Assembly (NCBI GenBank): GCA_011523945.1
Contig: WTFU01000092.1
Span: 54,491-118,490 of the forward strand
DNA length: 64,000 bases
Reading direction: 5' to 3'
From: Mariniblastus sp.
GTDB lineage: Bacteria > Planctomycetota > Planctomycetia > Pirellulales > Pirellulaceae
Below are positions 9,899 through 19,046 of this stretch, piece by piece; position 1 is the first letter of the stretch, and each line of letters opens with the position of its first letter. The position numbers and the translations under genes were made by a program. Under the pieces are notes generated by a model. It worked only from the letters and a program-made list of their open reading frames with translations, was not told the DNA's origin and searched no databases.

Positions 9899-11698
9899 CT
9901 ATTTCCCAAGGGATTTAGAGACATCAGTTCGGTAGGCTGAAATTGCCGGGTAGATCCCAACGACCACAGCAAGCAGCATTAGTCCGGGAATTACCAGCAG
10001 TTCCGGCGACACTGAGCCGCTGATGAGACTGTCGGGGATAAAGCCGAGAGTTAGCACCGAAATGTCGACTGCCGGCGCGAAATCGAAGAAGCCAAGTGGC
10101 ACTCCCGTTGAGTTCTCCACGTTCGGTCCAAGAAGACCGTTCAGACTGTGACCGAGGAGCCAGCCGAGCAACCCTCCCATGAGTGCTAGCAAAACTGATT
10201 CGCAGAGAATAATACTCATCACTCTGGAGCGATTGGCACCGAGAGCACGCATCACGGCGATCTCGTGTTTTCTTTGGTTCATGGAGTTGTAGATTCCCAC
10301 CAGAATGCTGAGGGCAGAAACGATGCAGATCATGCAGGTAAGCCCCAACAGCAGCCAGCGGATTGGGTCGACGAACACTTGGAAAAGGGAAGCGACTTCC
10401 ATGACTGGGTTGACCGCTTGTGCAGCCTTTTGAGATCTTTCAGGCCGATAGGGCGTCCAATCCAATGTTGTTTCGAGGTCGCCTTCGTTGATCTGGCCGG
10501 GTAAGAAATAGCCGATTGCTCCAACTTCATCGCTTAAAGAGGTGCGAACTAAAATAGAGGTAACCTCTCGTTGTTCGATAGGCAGCGGAATTCTTGTGGC
10601 ATTTTGTTTTCTCGCGAACTCATCTTCTTCCGAGAGTGTCGGAGTATCAGGGGGTGGCTCGTCTGTCGAGGCGGTAGGGTTGTCACCGGCAGTTTCGGGG
10701 GCGTCCGCTTCATCATCAAAAAATGAATCATCGAGTGGGTCGAGTACGACCTCATCTTCGGTTTCTGCGTTGAGATCATCCTCGGTTTTTAGAACGCCAT
10801 CTTTTTCAATCGTCTTGGCGTGATCTTCCATTAGGAAGAAACCTTCCATGTTCAGAAAAACCACTCGGTCATTAGGAGTACCTGTGCCCTCGATAATTCC
10901 GACAACGGTGTAATCTTGTTCGTGAATATGGGCGCTGCTGCTATTGGGGTCGCCGTGTGTAGCTTGGAGTTTGTCGCCGAGTTTTATGTCGCAACGGTCG
11001 GCAACGATCGAACCAACAACGCACTCAAAGAGGCCGTTTTCTTCACTCTTCTCAACAAAATTCCTTCCCTCAGCGAACTGGAATTTTTTATCCGAGTCGA
11101 TGTCGAGAACGAGGTCAGTAAAAAAGTTAGGCGTGGTGCCGACACAGCGGAAAGCGAGTTGAGTTTCCGGGTCGACGTAGTAGTCGCCCTGGCACAAAGG
11201 GACAGCGATGTGAGTGTAGCGTTTGTAGAGACCTCGCTCGTTGAGTTTCATCGCCGAGGTCTGTTGGAAGTCAAATGCGTCCTTGATCAACGCGTTCGAA
11301 AGTGCGGCACCAATGCCGGTAGATCCCGGTAAATTGGGCGAAGTTAGTTCCATTGTTTCGTCTACAGCTTGTTTGGCATGGTAAGCGATGGAATTCTTGA
11401 GATCGCGTCCTCGCGTTTCTTTATCGCAAAAGGCCAAGTAGTACTCGTAGGGAATGTTCTCGACTGGTTTGCTCAAATAGTAGACTGAATTCAGGGTCAG
11501 TTGGAGACCACCCCCGCGCGCACCCACGATAATGTTGTAACCAAAACTGTTATTGGCTCGAAATGACTGGGAGACAACTCCGTGGATCGTGAGCACCGCC
11601 ACGACCATCGTGACACCGAGACTCATGGAGACAATGGTCAGTAGTGAACCAAAGCCACGTTGCTGGATGCTTCGCCATGCGATCTTAAATGAATTCAT
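9899..11698 (-). CDS. ABC transporter permease, MacB/FtsX-like
   Basis: N-terminal TM with large extracytoplasmic domain and C-terminal FtsX-like TM block (MNQRKHEIAVMRALGANRSRVMSIILCESVLLALMGGLLG). Confidence 0.85.
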   Translation of the reverse strand: MNSFKIAWRSIQQRGFGSLLTIVSMSLGVTMVVAVLTIHGVVSQSFRANNSFGYNIIVGARGGGLQLTLNSVYYLSKPVENIPYEYYLAFCDKETRGRDLKNSIAYHAKQAVDETMELTSPNLPGSTGIGAALSNALIKDAFDFQQTSAMKLNERGLYKRYTHIAVPLCQGDYYVDPETQLAFRCVGTTPNFFTDLVLDIDSDKKFQFAEGRNFVEKSEENGLFECVVGSIVADRCDIKLGDKLQATHGDPNSSSAHIHEQDYTVVGIIEGTGTPNDRVVFLNMEGFFLMEDHAKTIEKDGVLKTEDDLNAETEDEVVLDPLDDSFFDDEADAPETAGDNPTASTDEPPPDTPTLSEEDEFARKQNATRIPLPIEQREVTSILVRTSLSDEVGAIGYFLPGQINEGDLETTLDWTPYRPERSQKAAQAVNPVMEVASLFQVFVDPIRWLLLGLTCMICIVSALSILVGIYNSMNQRKHEIAVMRALGANRSRVMSIILCESVLLALMGGLLGWLLGHSLNGLLGPNVENSTGVPLGFFDFAPAVDISVLTLGFIPDSLISGSVSPELLVIPGLMLLAVVVGIYPAISAYRTDVSKSLGK

Positions 11699-11709
11699 GC
11701 TGCTGGATC

Positions 11710-12435
11710 TTAAAGCTGGGTGTCAGGAGTAGTTTGTTGGGTTTTTGGATCTCCCGGTTTTGCTTTTGCATCGCCGACAACGAGGTTTAGTTGATCGAGT
11801 CGTTGGACACGTTCAAATTGTTCTGCGACTTCCATTGAGTGCGTTACCATGAGGAGTGCAATTTTTTCAGATTCACAGCTTGACTTAATCAGGTCGATGA
11901 TCTGTTGTTGGTTTCCAGGATCAACATTGGCGGTAGGCTCATCGGCGAGGAGTAGCGAAGGTCGGTTAGCCAGTGCTCGGGCGACGGCGACGCGTTGTTG
12001 TTCACCAACCGACAATTGATGCGGTTTATTGTGCAGGCGATGCCCAAGACCGACTCGATCCAATAGTGTTCTGGCGCGTTCGGGGGATCTTTTTTTACTC
12101 GCAAAAGTCATCCCTAGAATGACATTCTCATAGGCGGAAAAACCGGGAAGCAAATTAAATGTCTGGAAAACATAACCAAGTTTATCAGCGCGAATCCGAT
12201 CCCTAGCGGATTCCGAGTACCGAGTTAGTTCGACGTCGTCGAGAAAAACTTTGCCTGAATCGGGTTGAGTGATTCCGGCAATCGTGTGGAGCATGGTTGT
12301 TTTTCCACATCCACTGGGACCGATAAGGATCACTTGCTCGCCGGGTGCGATTTCGAACTCGGGGATGTCAAGGATTGGCACCCGCTTTTTGTCCGGTTGA
12401 GCGAAGCTTTTCTTGATTTGATGGAGCTTAAGCAT
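11710..12435 (-). CDS. ABC transporter ATP-binding protein, LolD/MacB-like
   Basis: Walker A GPSGCGKTTM, signature LSVGEQQRVAVARALA, Walker B LLLADEPTANVD. Confidence 0.93.
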   Translation of the reverse strand: MLKLHQIKKSFAQPDKKRVPILDIPEFEIAPGEQVILIGPSGCGKTTMLHTIAGITQPDSGKVFLDDVELTRYSESARDRIRADKLGYVFQTFNLLPGFSAYENVILGMTFASKKRSPERARTLLDRVGLGHRLHNKPHQLSVGEQQRVAVARALANRPSLLLADEPTANVDPGNQQQIIDLIKSSCESEKIALLMVTHSMEVAEQFERVQRLDQLNLVVGDAKAKPGDPKTQQTTPDTQL

Positions 12436-12633
12436 TCAGGATAATTCTGATGGTTTGAGAGTGATGGTTTCCACAAAGCAAAGGAGCAGAGGGAAGGTTG
12501 GCCAGGGGCGGGAGGCCTGGCTCATTCCGTTCGATACCTTTTCGATCTAAAATCCTAACTGCTAAATTGGGTTACGCCCAGATTAGGTCGTTCGTTCTCA
12601 TTAATTTCACATTACGCTGCTTTTTAGGACGAT

Positions 12634-13143
12634 TTACCGGTTGCGCTCGCGGATTTCACGACTGAGGCGACGTTTGTTGTCTGCGTCTTTCAGTGTTTGA
12701 CGTTTGTCATGCAGGTTTTTGCCGCGGCCGACCGCGACCATGACTTTGACAATGCCTCGTGCATTGAAATACATGCGAAGCGGAATAAGCGTTAACCCTT
12801 TTTCAAACGCTTTCGTAGAGAGTTTGTCCAATTCTCTTCGGTGAACTAGGAGTTTTCGCGACCGTTTGGGTTTGTGATTCCAAAAACTGGCTTGCCTGTA
12901 TTCAGCGATATCCGCGCCAATTAACCACAGTTCGCGATTCTCCACCCGGACATAGGCCTCATTGAGCGAAATATTTCCTTCACGGAGACTTTTAACTTCG
13001 CTACCAATGAGCATGACCCCGCATTCGACTTGCTGAAGAATCTCGTATTTGTGACGAGCTTTGCGATTTTCACAAATGACCTGACTTTGGTCGTCGGTGC
13101 TCTTCTTTTTTGTTTTCTTTTTATTCTTCTTTTGAGCGGCCAT
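12634..13143 (-). CDS. smpB: SsrA-binding protein SmpB
   Basis: NRKARHKYEILQQVECGVMLIGSEVKSLREGNISLNEAYVRV ... GRGKNLHDKR. Confidence 0.95.
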   Translation of the reverse strand: MAAQKKNKKKTKKKSTDDQSQVICENRKARHKYEILQQVECGVMLIGSEVKSLREGNISLNEAYVRVENRELWLIGADIAEYRQASFWNHKPKRSRKLLVHRRELDKLSTKAFEKGLTLIPLRMYFNARGIVKVMVAVGRGKNLHDKRQTLKDADNKRRLSREIRERNR

Positions 13144-13615
13144 GGCACTTCGTTTGTGGAAAAGGAACCTGAAACTTACACCAGAAATTGAGAGAGGTAC
13201 ACACTACGGAGTACCGGTTGTGAGGAAACTGAGCTGTTGTTTTCGTCTGGTGGGGTTTTGCCAGGGAATAATCAGTACTTGCGGTTGAGTATTCGCGGCC
13301 GAACCTTGCGCTGAAGCTCCTCGGATTTTGGTCGGACCGGAGAAACTGCGGAAGAAATGGGTGGATTTAGCATCTGGCGAAAAAACACGGCAAAGCCTAG
13401 ACTGAAGCGGCGAGAGTTAGCAAATTCGTGAAACAAAAGCCTGCCTCGCAGGCTCGTTCGATACGAGTGTTCTGCGTCGAGGCGTTATATATTATTGGGC
13501 TTGGACGGATATTAGTGCGGTCGGAAGCGTTTTTTCGGGGGCCGACAAAGGCTTAGAATTTGTCTGGAACGCTCAACCCTATCCTGTGTTTGTGTTTTGA
13601 AAATAGAGGTTTGCA

Positions 13616-14569
13616 ATGAGCGGTTTACCCGTGATTAACGGCGGCAATTCGACCGAGGGTGGATCTTGCGGCGGTGGCTCGTGTGGCTCAATGGGGGGGA
13701 GTGCGTCTCAGTCAACCGCGCGGTTGCCTAAATGGTTGAAGCGTCAAATTCCAAAGGGAAACAATGTTGGGGCGACCGCCAAACTGCTGGATGAGCTCAA
13801 CCTTGAAACGGTCTGTGATAACGCGAAGTGTCCCAATCGGATGGAGTGTTATTCGCAGCAAACTGCGACATTTATGATTCTCGGAAAGACTTGTACTCGA
13901 CCTTGCGGATTTTGTGCGGTGGAGCGAGGACGTCCGGGGGCTTTGGAGTTGGACGAACCTGATCGGGTCGCGGAAGCTGCCCATCGGCTTGGGTTGAAGC
14001 ACGTTGTGATTACATCGGTTACTCGGGATGATTTGCCGGATGGCGGGGCGGATCATTTTTATCAGTGTGTTGTGGCCGTGAGAGAAAAGACCGGTGCTAC
14101 GGTCGAGGTACTGACTCCTGATTTTGTACATAATAAATCAGCATTGGACCGTGTGATTGAATCGGCGCCTGAGGTCTTTAACCACAATGCAGAAACCGTG
14201 CCTCGCTTATACCGCCGTGTGCGAGGCCCCAAATCGGATTATCAGTGGACGCTCGGTTTGCTCGAGCGGGTAAAGGAAGTGAATCCCGAAATTAAGACCA
14301 AAAGTGGCTTGATGTTGGGGCTTGGAGAAACCCATGAAGAGGTTTACGAAGTACTTTCGGACCTCCTTGATATTGGTTGTGATTTTTTAACCTTAGGACA
14401 GTACCTGCAGCCCTCGCTGGATAGGTATTTACCCGTTGTTCGTTACATTCCACCGGAAGAATTCGCGATGTTAGGGGAAAAAGCAAAGAGCATGGGGTTC
14501 AAAAAAGTTGCCAGTGGCCCGTTTGTAAGAAGTAGTTACCACGCTCGAGATATGGCGGAAAGCTTCTAA
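13616..14569 (+). CDS. lipA: Lipoyl synthase
   Basis: Auxiliary cluster CDNAKCPNRMEC, radical SAM CTRPCGFC, TSVTRDDLPDGGA, C-terminal RSSYHA. Confidence 0.95.
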   Translation: MSGLPVINGGNSTEGGSCGGGSCGSMGGSASQSTARLPKWLKRQIPKGNNVGATAKLLDELNLETVCDNAKCPNRMECYSQQTATFMILGKTCTRPCGFCAVERGRPGALELDEPDRVAEAAHRLGLKHVVITSVTRDDLPDGGADHFYQCVVAVREKTGATVEVLTPDFVHNKSALDRVIESAPEVFNHNAETVPRLYRRVRGPKSDYQWTLGLLERVKEVNPEIKTKSGLMLGLGETHEEVYEVLSDLLDIGCDFLTLGQYLQPSLDRYLPVVRYIPPEEFAMLGEKAKSMGFKKVASGPFVRSSYHARDMAESF

Positions 14570-14722
14570 CTTGAAATTTGAATTAGTTTCTGACGGCTGG
14601 GCTTTCGCCGCCTCGCCATTATCGGTTTTTCTCTGCGTGAATGGGAGTGATAGACCGGTTGAGAGTTTCGGGGATGGGTCAATATTTTTCTGTTCTCATA
14701 CACAAAACGGATAGCTTGCAAC

Positions 14723-14926
14723 GTGATAGACGTGACAATCAATGGTAAAAAACAGCCCTGCGAGGAAGGGCTTACGATCGTGGAGTTGCTTGATTCACTC
14801 GGAATGAATTCGCGGGCCATCGCAGTTGAAATCAATCAGGAAATACAACCTCGTGACACGCATAGCCACGTCAAAGTAAGAGACGGGGATGTTTTAGAAA
14901 TTGTTACCTTGGTGGGAGGTGGCTAA
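14723..14926 (+). CDS. thiS: Sulfur carrier protein ThiS
   Basis: 67 aa ubiquitin-like protein with C-terminal GG (VTLVGGG), directly before thiG. Confidence 0.9.
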   Translation: MIDVTINGKKQPCEEGLTIVELLDSLGMNSRAIAVEINQEIQPRDTHSHVKVRDGDVLEIVTLVGGG

Positions 14927-14927
14927 C

Positions 14928-15797
14928 GTGACAGATTCCATTTCGGAAGAGCCGAGCAAGACTTTGGATTCCTCGACTGGAATCGACGAATTTTGCATCG
15001 CTGGACATAAGTTTCAGAGCCGGTTGATTTTAGGCTCTGGAAAATATGACTCGTTTGAAGTGATGCGCGAGTCCTTTGACGTCGCGGAGACAGAATGTGT
15101 TACGATCGCGGTTCGCCGCGAGAAACTGCATGACAGCTCTGGGCGAAACATACTGGATTTTGTTGATCCTTCGCGTTTGGTTCTGTTGCCTAATACCGCT
15201 GGCTGTTATGACGCCGATACCGCGGTCAGATGTGCCAAAATGGGCCGTGAGATACTTCGAGGATTGGAAAATTCTGGTGCTGATTGGGTGAAACTGGAGG
15301 TGCTTGGGGATAGCCGGTCGCTCTTGCCCGATCCAATCGAGTTGCTTAAGGCAACAGAAGCGCTGGTGAAGGATGGCTTTCAGGTCCTTTGTTACTCCAG
15401 TGATGATCCGATCGTTGCTCGACGACTCAAGGACGCTGGAGCGACTAGTGTCATGCCGGCAGGAAGTCCAATCGGTTCCGGCCTGGGAGTAATTAACCGG
15501 AACAGCCTGCAGATCATCCTGGAGGATCTCAAGCAAGGAGATCCAGATTATCCGGTGATTATCGATGCGGGAGTGGGGACAGCCAGCGATGTCGCGATCG
15601 CCATGGAACTAGGGTTTGATGGAGTTTTGCTAAATACTGCTGTGGCAAGGGCGGCGGACCCTATCCGTATGGCTGAGGCGATGAAGTATGGCGTGAGGGC
15701 AGGGCGTTTAGCATTCCAAAGCGGTCGTATCCCGCAGTCTCGGTACGCCTCTGCGAGCTCCCCTGAAGTAGGGGTTATTTCCAAGCGTCAGCAGTGA
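14928..15797 (+). CDS. thiG: Thiazole synthase ThiG
   Basis: [65 protein letters not shown] track starts at TTG 14901; a GTG at 14928 just after the thiS stop is more likely. Confidence 0.92.
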   Translation: MTDSISEEPSKTLDSSTGIDEFCIAGHKFQSRLILGSGKYDSFEVMRESFDVAETECVTIAVRREKLHDSSGRNILDFVDPSRLVLLPNTAGCYDADTAVRCAKMGREILRGLENSGADWVKLEVLGDSRSLLPDPIELLKATEALVKDGFQVLCYSSDDPIVARRLKDAGATSVMPAGSPIGSGLGVINRNSLQIILEDLKQGDPDYPVIIDAGVGTASDVAIAMELGFDGVLLNTAVARAADPIRMAEAMKYGVRAGRLAFQSGRIPQSRYASASSPEVGVISKRQQ

Positions 15798-15925
15798 TTT
15801 CGCTGGAAATTTTTTAGTTTTGGTTCCCCATGTAGCTTGCCTATGTTTTTCATTTTCAAATGAAAAACTCCTTGACTATAAGTGCGGCTCTAACTATTCT
15901 TAGGTTTAGATTGTATCGGTTATTA

Positions 15926-15941
15926 TGCCTAAATTTAGGCA
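15926..15941. promoter_or_regulatory. Perfect 16-bp palindrome (possible operator)
   Basis: tgcctaaatttaggca is its own reverse complement, 70 bp before the CDS at 16011. Confidence 0.35.
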
Positions 15942-16010
15942 AATGCCCTGCGTTGTGTTGTAGAAACGCAACAAAACACCACGGAATTAGCAGCTTAGAA
16001 CGGTAAAAAC

Positions 16011-17201
16011 ATGAGCAATTTTTGGACTATCACTAAATACGGTTTCGCTTTGGTCGCATTGCCGTTGGCCGTTACGGCCGCCGCGTCGGCACACCAGCGG
16101 ATCGCGAATGCGACGCCGATCAGTGTAGAAGTCACACCTGTGGTTTCCGAGTTGGCGAACATCGGTGTTGAACGTTGTCACACCGTCGCTCTGAATCGAA
16201 TGGGAGGCGTCGACGGTCGCATTGTTTCGTTTGCATCTAATGAAGCTGATCGCGGACTTTCTGATCTTGTTGTGCGGTTTGTCAAAGACGGAAAAACGGT
16301 TCGACAAGGCAAAACGAACGCGGATGGCGTTTTTAGTATTAACGACGTTCCTGAAGGTGTTTACTCATTTATCGCTTCGGGTGAAAAGGGATACGCCGCC
16401 TACAGCGTTCGGGTTCTTTCCGATGCGACTGGGCAACACCCCAATGTCGTCGAAGTTGCTGCCGTGCCTGAAGTCAAAGCTGTTGATCGTCTGATTAATA
16501 AGCAAGTGCAAGATAGAACAAACCAGCACCGAATCGGTGGTGCTGAGTTGGTCGAGGCGGGAGTCAATCGCGTTGCTGTGATGGATGGTAACTTGATTGG
16601 TAAAGTGCTGGATTTAAACGGCAACGGTATCGCCAAAATGCAAATTGATATTCTCAAAGACGGCGTTTCGGTTGCCAGTGTGATGAGTGCTGAAAACGGA
16701 GAGTATGTGGTTCCCGATCTACAACCTGGTGTTTACGGTCTGGTTGCGGCGGGTGCAGCCGCCGCTGCTGTTATTGGCTTTGAGGCCGTGGATTTTGCCG
16801 ATCATGAGGGCGGAAGCTTCGTTTCAACGAATGCTGAGTCGGCTCCTGGCTACGGTGAAAGCTTGGTTGTTTACGCAGCTGCTGGTCAAGACCTTGCTCC
16901 AGAAGTCGTTGTTGAAGAAGAATTCGTCTACGAGAACGCTTCAATCGAATATATTGGACAGTCGATCGCCTGTGGTGGTGCTTGTGGAAGCTGTGGCCCG
17001 GTTGCAGATTCTTGCTGCTCTCCTGCTCCCCGTTGCGGAGGCCTGTTTGGAGGCGGAGGCGGTTTTGGAGGTGGAGGCGGAGTCGGAGGTGTAGGCGGAC
17101 GCGGTATTGGTCGCTTGGTGGCCATTGGCGGTTTGACCGTTGGCATCGTTGCCCTTGCTGGTGACGGCGGAGCGACTCCTGTATCTCCAGTCAATCCTTA
17201 A
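16011..17201 (+). CDS. Secreted protein with two carboxypeptidase-regulatory/CnaB-like domains and Cys/Gly-rich C-terminus
   Basis: Two beta-sandwich-like repeats (NADGVFSINDVPEGVYSFIASG; SAENGEYVVPDLQPGVYGLVAAG), then CGGACGSCGPVADSCCSP and a Gly-rich tract. Confidence 0.75.
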   Translation: MSNFWTITKYGFALVALPLAVTAAASAHQRIANATPISVEVTPVVSELANIGVERCHTVALNRMGGVDGRIVSFASNEADRGLSDLVVRFVKDGKTVRQGKTNADGVFSINDVPEGVYSFIASGEKGYAAYSVRVLSDATGQHPNVVEVAAVPEVKAVDRLINKQVQDRTNQHRIGGAELVEAGVNRVAVMDGNLIGKVLDLNGNGIAKMQIDILKDGVSVASVMSAENGEYVVPDLQPGVYGLVAAGAAAAAVIGFEAVDFADHEGGSFVSTNAESAPGYGESLVVYAAAGQDLAPEVVVEEEFVYENASIEYIGQSIACGGACGSCGPVADSCCSPAPRCGGLFGGGGGFGGGGGVGGVGGRGIGRLVAIGGLTVGIVALAGDGGATPVSPVNP

Positions 17202-17231
17202 TCACTGTCGGGTCGAGAAAAACTCAATTGA

Positions 17232-17268
17232 AAAGCCGGGTGGGATCGATTCACCCGGCTTTTTTCGT
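17232..17268 (+). terminator. Rho-independent terminator
   Basis: aaagccgggtg-ggatcgatt-cacccggcttttttc: strong stem plus T-run. Confidence 0.85.
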
Positions 17269-17322
17269 GCGCTCAGCTTTTATATTTAGATTGTTATGCA
17301 ATGACTTCGGGGCTCAATTGGT

Positions 17323-18114
17323 TTAAGAGGCTCGTCTCAGCCGATGTAATGGGACGTAATATTTCTTGTATTTCCTGCCGTCGTCATACCGTTGGCCACG
17401 GGCGTGAGGAACGAGGACTGTCGCCCGTTTAGTAATTCGATTGACGTGCCCCTGAACGATCAAACCGTCCGCCTGAAATTGAACCTGGTCGCCCGGGGAA
17501 ATTCCCAGTTTCTTTTTTGCGAGGTCTCTTGGTGTTAGCAGCTGGTGCTTGGATTCGGTGTGTCCAAAGAACCGACGCACGATATTTTTAAATGGGTTGG
17601 CGGCGCAATTTGAGTTGGTCCATAAGAGCATCTCAATCAAGTGGACCATTTCGTGTTCCATGATTCTTTGCAGTGCCTCCAGGCGATCCCTGCACTCAAT
17701 CCCACTGACAACGGCTTTCTCTTCATCGCGAAAAGAAGCGAAAAGAGGCGTCGTTGCGATGGCAATTTCAAAATCGACCCGTGTTTTTCGTTTTACCTTC
17801 GTTGTTTGCATCGTCGTCATTCCACCAGCAGAGGTCATGCGAGTGGAGAGTCGAAATGAAAGCGGGCGATGAGCGGTACGTTCACAAAGTTTGGCGACCT
17901 CACCTTCAAAAAAGTATTCATCATTGATTTGAAAAAGAAGCCCCAAATCGGAACTGCATAAATTGCTAAAATTACCCCGGTTAATGCTTCGGGCATTGGT
18001 GCGCATGTATTGGTAGACTGCCTCGACCGCGCGGGTGCGAGCTTCGTTAGAAAATTGGCGGTTTCGCACAATCGATGAGAGGTTTTGCTGAATAGGGCTG
18101 ATGGGCATTGGCAT
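17323..18114 (-). CDS. SprT-like zinc metallopeptidase family protein
   Basis: MEHEMVHLIEMLLW contains HExxH; SprT-type size and C-terminal basic domain. Confidence 0.7.
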   Translation of the reverse strand: MPMPISPIQQNLSSIVRNRQFSNEARTRAVEAVYQYMRTNARSINRGNFSNLCSSDLGLLFQINDEYFFEGEVAKLCERTAHRPLSFRLSTRMTSAGGMTTMQTTKVKRKTRVDFEIAIATTPLFASFRDEEKAVVSGIECRDRLEALQRIMEHEMVHLIEMLLWTNSNCAANPFKNIVRRFFGHTESKHQLLTPRDLAKKKLGISPGDQVQFQADGLIVQGHVNRITKRATVLVPHARGQRYDDGRKYKKYYVPLHRLRRAS

Positions 18115-18516
18115 GAAAAATGGTGTCTTTGTTTGCTTCGTTCCTTGAAAGTCAAACGGAGTTTAATCTTGAAAGATTGATCAGTCCTTTGCAAGTTTTT
18201 GGGCGAGTTAGGTCGTGAATTGAACAGTGCGAAAATTCCCTTCGAATTCACGTGTTGGTTGGGAGAACCGGGAAAAGACTAGCGTCTTGTTCGGATCGGT
18301 GGAATTCCATTCGGAGGGAATTTTAAAGGTGCCAACCGCGTAAAATATATGCAAGTTTTTAAACGCTAGCAATTTTAAGCTGGCACCAGATATAGCGTTT
18401 TCAAAGATTGTCAAGGACCTTGGAAAAAGCGGTGCTAAACAAAATTCTTATCTAATGATTTAGAATTTTGTGAAGTCTAATCTCTCCTTGATCGATACAA
18501 CTGCAAGCATAATAAA

Positions 18517-18563
18517 GCACAACATTTTGTGTTGACAGAATCTCAAACATCGATATATTGGGT
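18517..18563 (+). promoter_or_regulatory. Putative tandem NrdR boxes upstream of nrdA
   Basis: gcacaacattttgtgt (18517-18532; ~13/16 to acaCwAtATaTwGtgt) and catcgatatattgggt (18548-18563; ~11/16), start-to-start distance 31 bp. Confidence 0.65.
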
Positions 18564-19046
18564 TCCCGCCACTGAAAGCCAGTTCTTGATTTGGCTCCCA
18601 AAATGGCCAAAAAAATCAATGATTTGAGTGTTTTGGGGAGTCAAAAGCGAAGGCGAGTCTTGTGGGCTCAGTGCTGGTGTGGCGTTTGAATGGAGTTTGT
18701 ATCGGGAAGACGAAGCAGATCTTCGCGAAATCATATACCACGAGGAAAATCTTCTACCTTGAAGAGGCTGGGGGAGACAAAAAGTTATTGGGGACGGAGG
18801 CTCTGAGCACTTTTTGAAATTGATGGATTGATTTCTGTGGGATGACCAAACGTGTCATTCGTTTTAACGATGTTACTCCGAGAGTAACCAATGTTACGAG
18901 TTTCGGGCCAATTGGATTGTTCTGAATAAATTCGTGGGAAGACATCTTGGGATTTGCTTCCGGCGTTGGTTTGGCAAATAGAGACAGTTCGAGCTTGGGA
19001 AATGCTCGGCAAGTCATGGACAAATAGCTAACGGGAGTACGATGGA

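Noticed and set aside
13144-13615. Possible tmRNA (ssrA) next to smpB
   Set aside because: No tRNA-Ala-like ends or recognisable tag ORF ending in ALAA could be identified.
14570-14722. Possible TPP riboswitch before thiS
   Set aside because: No CTGAGA or ACCTGA...GGNTAATACCAGCG-type conserved elements found.
16928-17194. Proline-rich minus-strand ORF (PPTPPTPPPPPKPPPPPNRPP)
   Set aside because: Antisense artefact of the Gly-rich coding tract.
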